Assembly: GCA_964017235.1 (NCBI GenBank)
Contig: OZ024931.1
Span: forward strand, 19,940,189 to 20,004,188
Direction of reading: 5' to 3'
Source: Sabellastarte sp. h YS-2021
Taxonomy: Eukaryota; Annelida; Polychaeta; Sabellida; Sabellidae
Length of the DNA: 64,000 nt
The notes under the pieces were generated by a model that was not told the DNA's origin, did no database searches, and worked only from the letters and a program-made list of their open reading frames with translations. How positions within the stretch are numbered: the first letter of the stretch is position 1; the number at the start of each line of letters is the position of its first letter. Shown in pieces: positions 35,334 to 45,039 of this stretch. A program made the position numbers and the translations under genes.

Positions 35334-35885
35334 TAAGGAAAAGGTCTGCTTCCTGCTTATGCAAAGACTGAAGGATGATAAGCTTTGTTTATCTGCCTTA
35401 TATAATTTACCTTGTGTAAATTATATTTCGACTGGTGTAAATATTCTCAGTCTCATCAGAGGCTATGGGATTTTCAGGTTTATGGTCCCTAAGGTACTTT
35501 TTGCTTCAACAGGGGGAGCCCCCGGTTCGGAGCCGGTTCAGAACCGGTTCAGGAGCCTGGTTGCAGGCTCCAGGTTGTGTAGGGAAGTCCTGAAGTGTGA
35601 AGTGAAGATAACTCAATTATCATAATTTTTTGTGGATTTTGATAATTTCACTTTGAGGTAGGTACTATAAACATACAACTGTGTTGTCCTCATTTGGAAG
35701 TTGGTGGTGAGTATGGGTATCTCATTTCCAGGCTTTTGTTAAGTCTCTATTTATAGGTTCCACCAAAATGAGTGTAGTTGTTAGCTTCATTAGAATTTTA
35801 TTATTATGCTTCCATATGTAATTATATTCAGTTATGAATATAATTCATATTATAAGTCATACAGAGACCAATCTGAGTCGTATAA
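35334..35885 (-). repeat. PLE pseudo-LTR, copy 1
   Basis: 552 bp, same-strand copy of 41231-41782 and inverse of 43444-43995. On the sense (minus) strand it ends just before the ORF1 start region. It contains the hammerhead ribozyme, and its left edge is the outer end of the insertion. Confidence 0.85.
35395..35463 (-). ncRNA. Hammerhead ribozyme in PLE pseudo-LTR 1
   Basis: Same fold as the copy at 43866-43934: stem I GCCU/AGGC, core CUGAUGA, stem II GACUG/CAGUC, GAAA and a long stem III. Here stem III is perfect over 11 bp because the base that mismatches in the other two copies is U, pairing with A. Cleavage is expected just before the 3' AGGC. Confidence 0.85.
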
Positions 35886-36391
35886 ATATTTATTCTAATA
35901 AGCTTCATTTACCATACTACTTTATTTATAATAGGCAGTCATATTATTTATAATTTATGAAAATAATAATAACTTTGTATACATTATCTGTAATAGTCTG
36001 CGTACCTTGTTTTTAACATTATACTAATTATGTTCAGATAAATATTAAAAAATAATATTGGTTCATAATATACCAAGTATTTAAATATATTGTTTTATTA
36101 CATATATTTATTATATTTTCTGTATAATAAAATCAGTCTAAAAATAATAAAACGTGTTTTATTATTGTTGTGTTTTAATACAGTGTTTATTATATTAAAA
36201 TCTAGTGGTGGTGTATGACCAGCTCCCATCTTGTGGTGGTGGTGGTAATACTAGTTTCCTTGGTGAGGTGACCAGGGTGGGGCGTGTAGGTTTTCTACTA
36301 CAAATGGCCTCATAAGTTGGGTTGTCAATGGTCAATGTACTTGGTTTTCTCACTTTGCTGTGTGTTGTCTCAGCTTGTTTACTGGTGATCT
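35886..36391 (-). other. PLE non-coding AT-rich segment, copy A
   Basis: Very AT-rich, downstream of the zinc-finger gene and before the pseudo-LTR on the minus strand. It matches 42938-43443 inverted. No gene. Confidence 0.6.
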
Positions 36392-37312
36392 TTATTTACT
36401 CTTGGTATGGGTTCGAGGTGTGGCAGCTTTAGGGAACTCTTTTGGTGTCCTGGGGATTAGACTTGGTCTCAATCTGGAGAACCATTTCCAATATCTAGCT
36501 GTACATGGGAGTGGCATGTTTTGTCGGTCCTCCCTGGAGGTAACAGGTTCTACATGATTTACCTGGGTGTTGCGAACAGCATCATCGATTATGTACTGTT
36601 GTCGCTCAACTATAAGGTGTTCATTATAGTCACAAGACTGGCACTTCTGGTTGTCAGTTTGGGCTGATTTATCCTTTAGAAATGTGACAGGTACACATCC
36701 TATCTGAGTGGTGGCTTTCTTTGACACTTTTAAAGTGGTCTTGGCTTCCTCTGGTAAATTATGTGTTGAGAGGAGCGCTGATACTGTGGGAGTTAAGTTA
36801 TAAATCCCCAGTGGTGATGTGTTCATACTTTTGTTTTCTTCAGTGGAAAAACTCTTATCTGTGTTCACTCCTATACAGATTCTAGGTGGTACCAGGGGAG
36901 CAGGCTGTGACTCATCATCGCTTAACGCAAGGTCCTTGGTTAAGATTGTTTCCCAGTCAGTGACCCCTGTTATGGCATTAGTGGTGGCTTCTAAAGTATG
37001 GTTATTGCTTGTAGTGGCCTGGGGTTGATGGGTAGTGGTATTGGCTTCCATCATTGTAGAGGTGTTTGGTTTACCATAAGTGACATTATCTGGCCCTTGT
37101 TTCATTATTAGAGGTGGATGGGTTTTGCTTATGTGGCCTATATAGTCCACATTTCTGGTGTATTTCTTATTGCAGATTCCACATATGAATCTCTTTTCAT
37201 TGTGAATAGTATTAATATGGCGTCTTAAGCTTGATTTGTGCTTAAAACTTTGGTTACAATGTCCACATAAGTATTTATTTCTATCCATAATGACACTATG
37301 TGATTTTTCCAT
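36392..37312 (-). CDS. PLE two-finger C2H2 protein, copy A
   Basis: 306 residues, open throughout. Two adjacent C2H2 fingers near the N-terminus: Cys16-Cys19-His32-His37 and Cys44-Cys47-His60-His65, each C-x2-C-x12-H-x4-H with a TIHNEKRF linker. The rest is Thr/Ser/Asn-rich with a Pro-rich patch (SQPAPLVPPR) and ends in a basic tail. It probably binds nucleic acid. It lies about 460 bp 3' of the RT stop in copy A and 5' of the pseudo-LTR in copy B, so it is a regular part of the repeating unit. A companion zinc-finger ORF is not part of the textbook PLE plan; a captured host gene or an overlooked element gene are both possible. It looks the same as copy B. Confidence 0.8.
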   Translation of the reverse strand: MEKSHSVIMDRNKYLCGHCNQSFKHKSSLRRHINTIHNEKRFICGICNKKYTRNVDYIGHISKTHPPLIMKQGPDNVTYGKPNTSTMMEANTTTHQPQATTSNNHTLEATTNAITGVTDWETILTKDLALSDDESQPAPLVPPRICIGVNTDKSFSTEENKSMNTSPLGIYNLTPTVSALLSTHNLPEEAKTTLKVSKKATTQIGCVPVTFLKDKSAQTDNQKCQSCDYNEHLIVERQQYIIDDAVRNTQVNHVEPVTSREDRQNMPLPCTARYWKWFSRLRPSLIPRTPKEFPKAATPRTHTKSK

Positions 37313-37771
37313 CCAAGTGCTAAAAATGACTTAGTGACTGATTTTGTGATGTCATTTGATTGTATGACGTTTTTGTGCCATGACGTAATTATTAAGATTA
37401 CGTCATAGCTATAAATCACTTTTTACATAATATTCAGGTGTTATTTTATTTTTAAATAATTTTTTATTTTATTTAAAAATATTTTATTATTTTTAATTTT
37501 ATTTGAAGTGATATATATTGTTAAATCTCATGCTCTGGAATATATAAACATGCTTATTTTAATGAAAATAATCTTAATTACGATTATAAACACCAATTTT
37601 GCGATGTTTATAAATTGTCTATTTAATGGCTTATTTTTAATAGTGATTATTTTTAAACTATGTTGGGTTGTTTTTAGGTGAATTCTGGTGATCTTCATGG
37701 CTATATAAAACACAGAAGAGGGAAGGGGTGATTACTGAGTGCATTGTAATCAAGATAATAACCAAGAAGAT

Positions 37772-40186
37772 TCACACAAATTGGTTAATGCCAATAGGAG
37801 CCAGAGAGTGCAATTTAAATATCCAAGACAACTCAATACGCCTACGCTTGGAAGTGTTGGATGCTTCAAATTTAGGTGTGCACCACTCTAGCACAGAGAA
37901 TTGCATGTTCTTGTGGTTATGTCCATCACTTGTGAAGTGACGCGAGACAGGAGTGTCTATTGTATCTGCCTTTTGTACAGAATGTCTGTGTTCATACATT
38001 CTTTGTCTAAATGCACGTGAGGTTTCCCCCACATAGTGTTTATTGCATTTGGAGCAGGTAATCAGGTATATGACATTATTAATTTCACATGAGAAATTCT
38101 TGGGTAAGTTTTGTGTGTTGAATAACTTGTGTGTAAAGTTACATTTTACCGATCCCTTCTTTTTGATTAGGGGGCAGTAAGTGCATTTACCGAGTCTGGT
38201 GCATACAGGTAAGTATGGTTTTGTCTCTATGTCAGTAGTAGGAGGGTAAATGAGAGTGGCATTTGTTAATTTGTCTCTCAAGTTTGGTAGTCTCCTAAAA
38301 CCTACCAAAGGTTTGTCTTTAAAGATTGGTCCACAGTCCTGGCTATTTGTTATAATATTCCAGTTTTTGTGGATCAGTTCCTTAATGTTGGGGTTACCTG
38401 GGTTATAATTGGTTACCATTACTGGTGTCTTGACAGGTTCTTTCCTTGTCACTTCTAGTAATTCATCTTGTGTGAATTTTGAGGCTCTATTGTAATGTTT
38501 GCGTAGGGCCTTTTCTGGATATCCTCTTTTTAAGTAATAGCCAATGAGTTTATCAGCATTCATATTAAAGTCATTGTCATATGTACAAATTCTTCTGAGT
38601 CTTAAGAATTGGCCATATGGTCCCTTTGTCTTACTTGGTGCGTGGTGTGCAGATGTATAGTGTAGGCACAGATGGGTGTCTGTGGGTTTTTCATATAGGG
38701 TTGTGTATAGTTCCCTATCTTGGTTAATCTTTACTGTGGTATCTAGAAAGTTAATGTGTGTTAGGCTGCTTTCATGAGTGAACTTAATAGTAGGGTGTAT
38801 ACTATTAAGATATGTGATGAACTCATTGAGCTGATCTTCTCCATGTGTCCACACCATCCATATGTCGTCGATGAACCGAAGCCATAATAGAGGTTTTAAT
38901 GGCCAATTTGCTAGTGCTTTAGTCTCAAATCTGTCCATGAATAGGTTTGCATAGTTCGGTGCTGTTGCCGTACCCATTGCTGTGCCTCCTATTTGGAGAT
39001 AATGGTCTCCATTGAAACTGAAGCTCATAGAATGTAGTACTAGTTTGAGTAGGTTCAATATGTGAGGTCCCATTTTTCGTTTATCTGGGTCCTTCCTCAA
39101 GTGTTCTGCCACAGCTATTAGACCTTCCTGATTTGGAATGTTTGTGTATAGTGAACTAACATCTAGTGTAACTAGTAAAGCTCCTTCTGGGATTTTGCCA
39201 AGTTGTTTGATCCTACTTATGAAGTGTTGTGTGTCTCTTACATAAGATTTTGTTTGAGGAACATATTTCTTTATGTGTTCGTCTACAAATTTGCTAATGT
39301 TGGCTGTGGGATGGTTTATTGAACTACATATTGGTCTACCAGGTACTCCCTTTTTGTGGATTTTTGGTAGCATGTAGAACCTGGCTTCTTTTGGATTGGG
39401 CACATTGAGATAATCAAAGTTTTTCTCTGTGATTAAGTTTAGCGATCTCATTTGTGTTAATTCCTCAGCAATTTTCTCAGAAATTTGAGGTGTTATGTCC
39501 TCAGGTATTTTCTGGTAAAACTTTTCATCTTGTAGTTGCCTGTAACCTTCTCGTAGATAGTCAATAGTGTTCATTACTACTACTGCTGACCCTTTATCTG
39601 CCTTCTTTATGATTATATGGGGGTTAGAAGTTAGTTTGTTCATACCTATGTTTTCACCTTTGGTGGTGTTTTTGTGTCTAATAGGTTTGAATTTTGACTT
39701 TAGTATTTCTTGCTTGACTGATCGTTGGAATAAGTCAAGGGTTCTGTTTGGTGGTTTTGGCCTCCAGGTTGATTTGGGTTTGAACTTTTGTTGAAGTTCT
39801 TTATTGAGTGTGGATTCATTGTCAGAGTCAGATTGATCCTCCCTAGCATTTTGATTCATAAAATCTATGATGCTTTGGCTGACTTGTGGTTGCATTGAGT
39901 CAGTCTGATCTCTACTGAAGAATTCCATTAATTCTAATCTTCTGTGGAACTCTTTAAAATCTAACCATATCTGAGATTTGTCAGGTAGGCCAGGGGTTGG
40001 ACAGAAGGTAAGTCCCTTTTCTAAGGCCGATATTTGGTCTTGGTCCAAGTTGACATTTGATATGTTTATAACAGTATGTCCAATGTAACTTTCGAACTTG
40101 GTATTCTTAGGTAAGATACCAGGTTGTGCTGTTTTGGCCTCAGTTCTGAGGGTGTCTAAAAAGTTAGGTTCCTCAATGCTAGACAT
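37772..40186 (-). CDS. PLE reverse transcriptase with GIY-YIG endonuclease, copy A
   Basis: 804 residues, uninterrupted. The N-terminal region (1-190) has the PLE word GILPKNTKFESYIGHTV. RT core: KKADKGSAVVV (194-204), MLPKIHKKGVPGRPICSSIN (272-291), TLDVSSLYTNIP (340-351, catalytic Asp), GGTAMGTATAPNYANLFMD (400-418) and RFIDDIW (437-443, the YxDD equivalent). A Cys cluster CTRLGKCTYC (662-671) precedes the GIY-YIG nuclease: NVIYLITC (704-711), HYVGETS (717-723), FRQR (726-729) and a late Glu (767). The protein copies PLE RNA by target-primed reverse transcription after nicking. It differs from copy B at about three residues. The start MSSIEEP follows about 230 bp after the ORF1 stop. Confidence 0.92.
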   Translation of the reverse strand: MSSIEEPNFLDTLRTEAKTAQPGILPKNTKFESYIGHTVINISNVNLDQDQISALEKGLTFCPTPGLPDKSQIWLDFKEFHRRLELMEFFSRDQTDSMQPQVSQSIIDFMNQNAREDQSDSDNESTLNKELQQKFKPKSTWRPKPPNRTLDLFQRSVKQEILKSKFKPIRHKNTTKGENIGMNKLTSNPHIIIKKADKGSAVVVMNTIDYLREGYRQLQDEKFYQKIPEDITPQISEKIAEELTQMRSLNLITEKNFDYLNVPNPKEARFYMLPKIHKKGVPGRPICSSINHPTANISKFVDEHIKKYVPQTKSYVRDTQHFISRIKQLGKIPEGALLVTLDVSSLYTNIPNQEGLIAVAEHLRKDPDKRKMGPHILNLLKLVLHSMSFSFNGDHYLQIGGTAMGTATAPNYANLFMDRFETKALANWPLKPLLWLRFIDDIWMVWTHGEDQLNEFITYLNSIHPTIKFTHESSLTHINFLDTTVKINQDRELYTTLYEKPTDTHLCLHYTSAHHAPSKTKGPYGQFLRLRRICTYDNDFNMNADKLIGYYLKRGYPEKALRKHYNRASKFTQDELLEVTRKEPVKTPVMVTNYNPGNPNIKELIHKNWNIITNSQDCGPIFKDKPLVGFRRLPNLRDKLTNATLIYPPTTDIETKPYLPVCTRLGKCTYCPLIKKKGSVKCNFTHKLFNTQNLPKNFSCEINNVIYLITCSKCNKHYVGETSRAFRQRMYEHRHSVQKADTIDTPVSRHFTSDGHNHKNMQFSVLEWCTPKFEASNTSKRRRIELSWIFKLHSLAPIGINQFV

Positions 40187-40420
40187 GTTTGAAATGAACC
40201 TTTATTTTATTAATAGGTGGGTTGTCCTTGAGGTAGTTTTTGGCTATTCAGGGGGAGCCTGTTATGTTACAGGTTCTGAACCAGGTTTTCTATGGGTTGT
40301 ACCTGGTTTGGAGTAAGGTCATTTAAAACACTGATTCAAATACTATATCTGTTTATTGAATACGCCACATATGATATCAGATATTAGAAGGTATGAGTAG
40401 AAAGATAGTCTATTATTCCT

Positions 40421-41221
40421 TTATTTAAGGAGTGCTTTAAGAGTATTAAGGAGTTTGTCCATTTTTGGATCATTCCTTTGCCTTCTTTGGTTTGGAGCCT
40501 GGTTCTGCCTTCTTCTTGGAGCCTGGTTGAAGCGTTTCTTTGGCTGCTTGTCTGCGAATTGCTTCTGTGTTTTGTCTATCTGAATGGGTGCCATTTGTTG
40601 AAATTTATCGAGCAAGGAGTCCTTTATTTCTTGGGACTGCTCCTTGGTGAGGAGTGTATCCACCTCGGTAAGATCTTTGGCAATGGAGGCTTTGGTCCTG
40701 CTATATGCGGCTTGGAGGTCATCAATAAGTGTAGTAGTTAGTTCAAACTTACATCTTCTGATGATTCTTGACCAGTGGTCTTTCAGTTTTGGACTCCTGG
40801 TGCTATTGATGTTGAATTTGAAGTCAACACTTGTCGGGTATTGGTTCTTGGCTAACCTACCCTCCATTACTTTAATGGTTGAGGCTAAGGAGAGCTTCTT
40901 TCTATGAAGATTCTTCAGTCTCAAGTAAATGGGTTTGGTGGCGGCTGGGTAGTTGTCCCTAAGGTCTGTGTAATCCTTTTTAGCTGATGGGCCACTTTGG
41001 TTGGGGGAATTAACTCTCTTTCGTTTTTGAGGTTTATTCCTGTTGGACATTGGTAGCTCAAGTTGTTCTTTAACTGCATTGAGAGTTCTTAATGTCTCTT
41101 CAGATATCCTGTTTTCTGGCATGGGGGTATCATAACCACTCGCAGGTTCTGAGGTCACTCTGACACTAGACATGGTGTTGCAGAATTCAGTCTGGCTAGC
41201 AGTGGTTGAAGGAGCACTCAT
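40421..41221 (-). CDS. PLE ORF1, basic protein, copy A
   Basis: 266 residues from MSAPSTTASQTEF. The frame is open 44 codons further up, but that stretch lies in the pseudo-LTR and ribozyme, so I chose the ATG just after it. The middle is Lys/Arg-rich with a predicted helical part (LRLKNLHRKKLSLASTIKVM); the C-terminus is strongly basic and Gln-rich (KKRFNQAPRRRQNQAPNQRR). It resembles a nucleic-acid-binding chaperone; no named domain is recognised. Tandem partner of the RT gene on the same strand. Confidence 0.82.
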   Translation of the reverse strand: MSAPSTTASQTEFCNTMSSVRVTSEPASGYDTPMPENRISEETLRTLNAVKEQLELPMSNRNKPQKRKRVNSPNQSGPSAKKDYTDLRDNYPAATKPIYLRLKNLHRKKLSLASTIKVMEGRLAKNQYPTSVDFKFNINSTRSPKLKDHWSRIIRRCKFELTTTLIDDLQAAYSRTKASIAKDLTEVDTLLTKEQSQEIKDSLLDKFQQMAPIQIDKTQKQFADKQPKKRFNQAPRRRQNQAPNQRRQRNDPKMDKLLNTLKALLK

Positions 41222-41230
41222 AGTGAAAAC

Positions 41231-41782
41231 TAAGGAAAAGGTCTGCTTCCTGCTTATGCAAAGACTGAAGGATGATAAGCTTTGTTTATCTGCCTTATAT
41301 AATTTACCTTGTGTAAATTGTATTTCGACTGGTGTAAATATTCTCAGTCTCATCAGAGGCTATGGGATTTTCAGGTTTATGGTCCCTAAGGTACTTTTTG
41401 CTTCAACAGGGGGAGCCCCCGGTTCGGAGCCGGTTCAGAACCGGTTCAGGAGCCTGGTTGCAGGCTCCAGGTTGTGTAGGGAAGTCCTGAAGTGTGAAGT
41501 GAAGATAACTCAATTATCATAATTTTTTGTGGATTTTGATAATTTCACTTTGAGGTAGGTACTATGAACATACAACTGTGTTGTCCTCATTTGGAAGTTG
41601 GTGGTGAGTATGGGTATCTCATTTCCAGGCTTTTGTTAAGTCTCTATTTATAGGTTCCACCAAAATGAGTGTAGTTGTTAGCTTCATTAGAATTTTATTA
41701 TTATGCTTCCATATGTAATTATATTCAGTTATGAATATAATTCATATTATAAGTCATACAGAGACCAATCTGAGTCGTATAA
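41231..41782 (-). repeat. PLE pseudo-LTR, copy 2 (5' of copy A genes)
   Basis: 552 bp, nearly identical to 35334-35885. It starts at the inversion junction (41782/41783) and leads into ORF1 of copy A. Confidence 0.85.
41292..41360 (-). ncRNA. Hammerhead ribozyme in PLE pseudo-LTR 2
   Basis: Stem I GCCU/AGGC, CUGAUGA core, stem II GACUG/CAGUC, GAAA, stem III of 11 positions with one C-A mismatch. Type I topology, like the ribozymes reported in PLE pseudo-LTRs. Confidence 0.85.
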
Positions 41783-42016
41783 GCTATATTCCAGAGCATG
41801 AGATTTAACAATATATATCACTTCAAATAAAATTAAAAATAATAAAATATTTTTAAATAAAATAAAAAATTATTTAAAAATAAAATAACACCTGAATATT
41901 ATGTAAAAAGTGATTTATAGCTATGACGTAATCTTAATAATTACGTCATGGCACAAAAACGTCATACAATCAAATGACATCACAAAATCAGTCACTAAGT
42001 CATTTTTAGCACTTGG

Positions 42017-42937
42017 ATGGAAAAATCACATAGTGTCATTATGGATAGAAATAAATACTTATGTGGACATTGTAACCAAAGTTTTAAGCACAAATCAAGC
42101 TTAAGACGCCATATTAATACTATTCACAATGAAAAGAGATTCATATGTGGAATCTGCAATAAGAAATACACCAGAAATGTGGACTATATAGGCCACATAA
42201 GCAAAACCCATCCACCTCTAATAATGAAACAAGGGCCAGATAATGTCACTTATGGTAAACCAAACACCTCTACAATGATGGAAGCCAATACCACTACCCA
42301 TCAACCCCAGGCCACTACAAGCAATAACCATACTTTAGAAGCCACCACTAATGCCATAACAGGGGTCACTGACTGGGAAACAATCTTAACCAAGGACCTT
42401 GCATTAAGCGATGATGAGTCACAGCCTGCTCCCCTGGTACCACCTAGAATCTGTATAGGAGTGAACACAGATAAGAGTTTTTCCACTGAAGAAAACAAAA
42501 GTATGAACACATCACCACTGGGGATTTATAACTTAACTCCCACAGTATCAGCGCTCCTCTCAACACATAATTTACCAGAGGAAGCCAAGACCACTTTAAA
42601 AGTGTCAAAGAAAGCCACCACTCAGATAGGATGTGTACCTGTCACATTTCTAAAGGATAAATCAGCCCAAACTGACAACCAGAAGTGCCAGTCTTGTGAC
42701 TATAATGAACACCTTATAGTTGAGCGACAACAGTACATAATCGATGATGCTGTTCGCAACACCCAGGTAAATCATGTAGAACCTGTTACCTCCAGGGAGG
42801 ACCGACAAAACATGCCACTCCCATGTACAGCTAGATATTGGAAATGGTTCTCCAGATTGAGACCAAGTCTAATCCCCAGGACACCAAAAGAGTTCCCTAA
42901 AGCTGCCACACCTCGAACCCATACCAAGAGTAAATAA
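42017..42937 (+). CDS. PLE two-finger C2H2 protein, copy B
   Basis: 306 residues, apparently identical to the copy at 37312-36392, with fingers at residues 16-37 and 44-65. In copy B this gene comes first, about 230 bp from the inversion junction, then the pseudo-LTR, ORF1 and RT. No difference from copy A is seen in the protein, although the copies have had the chance to drift, which fits a recent origin of the pair. Confidence 0.8.
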   Translation: MEKSHSVIMDRNKYLCGHCNQSFKHKSSLRRHINTIHNEKRFICGICNKKYTRNVDYIGHISKTHPPLIMKQGPDNVTYGKPNTSTMMEANTTTHQPQATTSNNHTLEATTNAITGVTDWETILTKDLALSDDESQPAPLVPPRICIGVNTDKSFSTEENKSMNTSPLGIYNLTPTVSALLSTHNLPEEAKTTLKVSKKATTQIGCVPVTFLKDKSAQTDNQKCQSCDYNEHLIVERQQYIIDDAVRNTQVNHVEPVTSREDRQNMPLPCTARYWKWFSRLRPSLIPRTPKEFPKAATPRTHTKSK

Positions 42938-43443
42938 AGATCACCAGTAAACAAGCTGAGACAACACACAGCAAAGTGAGAAAACCAAGTACATTGACCA
43001 TTGACAACCCAACTTATGAGGCCATTTGTAGTAGAAAACCTACACGCCCCACCCTGGTCACCTCACCAAGGAAACTAGTATTACCACCACCACCACAAGA
43101 TGGGAGCTGGTCATACACCACCACTAGATTTTAATATAATAAACACTGTATTAAAACACAACAATAATAAAACACGTTTTATTATTTTTAGACTGATTTT
43201 ATTATACAGAAAATATAATAAATATATGTAATAAAACAATATATTTAAATACTTGGTATATTATGAACCAATATTATTTTTTAATATTTATCTGAACATA
43301 ATTAGTATAATGTTAAAAACAAGGTACGCAGACTATTACAGATAATGTATACAAAGTTATTATTATTTTCATAAATTATAAATAATATGACTGCCTATTA
43401 TAAATAAAGTAGTATGGTAAATGAAGCTTATTAGAATAAATAT
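42938..43443 (+). other. PLE non-coding AT-rich segment, copy B
   Basis: Mirror of 35886-36391. No gene. Confidence 0.6.
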
Positions 43444-43995
43444 TTATACGACTCAGATTGGTCTCTGTATGACTTATAATATGAATTATATTCATAACTG
43501 AATATAATTACATATGGAAGCATAATAATAAAATTCTAATGAAGCTAACAACTACACTCATTTTGGTGGAACCTATAAATAGAGACTTAACAAAAGCCTG
43601 GAAATGAGATACCCATACTCACCACCAACTTCCAAATGAGGACAACACAGTTGTATGTTTATAGTACCTACCTCAAAGTGAAATTATCAAAATCCACAAA
43701 AAATTATGATAATTGAGTTATCTTCACTTCACACTTCAGGACTTCCCTACACAACCTGGAGCCTGCAACCAGGCTCCTGAACCGGTTCTGAACCGGCTCC
43801 AAACCGGGGGCTCCCCCTGTTGAAGCAAAAAGTACCTTAGGGACCATAAACCTGAAAATCCCATAGCCTCTGATGAGACTGAGAATATTTACACCAGTCG
43901 AAATACAATTTACACAAGGTAAATTATATAAGGCAGATAAACAAAGCTTATCATCCTTCAGTCTTTGCATAAGCAGGAAGCAGACCTTTTCCTTA
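43444..43995 (+). repeat. PLE pseudo-LTR, copy 3
   Basis: 552 bp, inverse of the other two. In copy B it lies between the zinc-finger gene and ORF1, so it probably supplies promoter and ribozyme for the ORF1-RT transcript. Confidence 0.85.
43866..43934 (+). ncRNA. Hammerhead ribozyme in PLE pseudo-LTR 3
   Basis: GCCU (43866-43869) and AGGC (43931-43934) form stem I. CUGAUGA lies at 43870-43876. GACUG (43877-43881) and CAGUC (43895-43899) form stem II. GAAA lies at 43900-43903. AUACAAUUUAC pairs with GUAAAUUAUAU as stem III, with one C-A mismatch and an ACAAG loop. The cleavage site would be after A43930 (AUA, allowed by the NUH rule). All invariant core bases are present. Confidence 0.88.
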
Positions 43996-44004
43996 GTTTT
44001 CACT

Positions 44005-44805
44005 ATGAGTGCTCCTTCAACCACTGCTAGCCAGACTGAATTCTGCAACACCATGTCTAGTGTCAGAGTGACCTCAGAACCTGCGAGTGGTTATGATACC
44101 CCCATGCCAGAAAACAGGATATCTGAAGAGACATTAAGAACTCTCAATGCAGTTAAAGAACAACTTGAGCTACCAATGTCCAACAGGAATAAACCTCAAA
44201 AACGAAAGAGAGTTAATTCCCCCAACCAAAGTGGCCCATCAGCTAAAAAGGATTACACAGACCTTAGGGACAACTACCCAGCCACCACCAAACCCATTTA
44301 CTTGAGACTGAAGAATCTTCATAGAAAGAAGCTCTCCTTAGCCTCAACCATTAAAGTAATGGAGGGTAGGTTAGCCAAGAACCAATACCCGACAAGTGTT
44401 GACTTCAAATTCAACATCAATAGCACCAGGAGTCCAAAACTGAAAGACCACTGGTCAAGAATCATCAGAAGATGTAAGTTTGAACTAACTACTACACTTA
44501 TTGATGACCTCCAAGCCGCATATAGCAGGACCAAAGCCTCCATTGCCAAAGATCTTACCGAGGTGGATACACTCCTCACCAAGGAGCAGTCCCAAGAAAT
44601 AAAGGACTCCTTGCTCGATAAATTTCAACAAATGGCACCCATTCAGATAGACAAAACACAGAAGCAATTCGCAGACAAGCAGCCAAAGAAACGCTTCAAC
44701 CAGGCTCCAAGAAGAAGGCAGAACCAGGCTCCAAACCAAAGAAGGCAAAGGAATGATCCAAAAATGGACAAACTCCTTAATACTCTTAAAGCACTCCTTA
44801 AATAA
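44005..44805 (+). CDS. PLE ORF1, basic protein, copy B
   Basis: 266 residues, identical to copy A except one Ala/Thr difference (YPAATK versus YPATTK). It begins 10 bp beyond the pseudo-LTR end, and the ribozyme cut site lies about 75 bp upstream, so an RNA cut there would start just before this gene. The C-terminus is basic and Gln-rich; probable RNA-binding partner of the RT. Confidence 0.82.
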   Translation: MSAPSTTASQTEFCNTMSSVRVTSEPASGYDTPMPENRISEETLRTLNAVKEQLELPMSNRNKPQKRKRVNSPNQSGPSAKKDYTDLRDNYPATTKPIYLRLKNLHRKKLSLASTIKVMEGRLAKNQYPTSVDFKFNINSTRSPKLKDHWSRIIRRCKFELTTTLIDDLQAAYSRTKASIAKDLTEVDTLLTKEQSQEIKDSLLDKFQQMAPIQIDKTQKQFADKQPKKRFNQAPRRRQNQAPNQRRQRNDPKMDKLLNTLKALLK

Positions 44806-45039
44806 AGGAATAATAGACTATCTTTCTACTCATACCTTCTAATATCTGATATCATATGTGGCGTATTCAATAAACAGATATAGTATTTGAATCAGTGTTT
44901 TAAATGACCTTACTCCAAACCAGGTACAACCCATAGAAAACCTGGTTCAGAACCTGTAACATAACAGGCTCCCCCTGAATAGCCAAAAACTACCTCAAGG
45001 ACAACCCACCTATTAATAAAATAAAGGTTCATTTCAAAC

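Noticed and set aside
41172-44054. Open frames of 87-116 residues antisense to the PLE genes and across the pseudo-LTRs
   Set aside because: They mirror the real PLE genes and the ribozyme-bearing pseudo-LTR, show no domain, and exist only because the sense frame is open and AT-rich.
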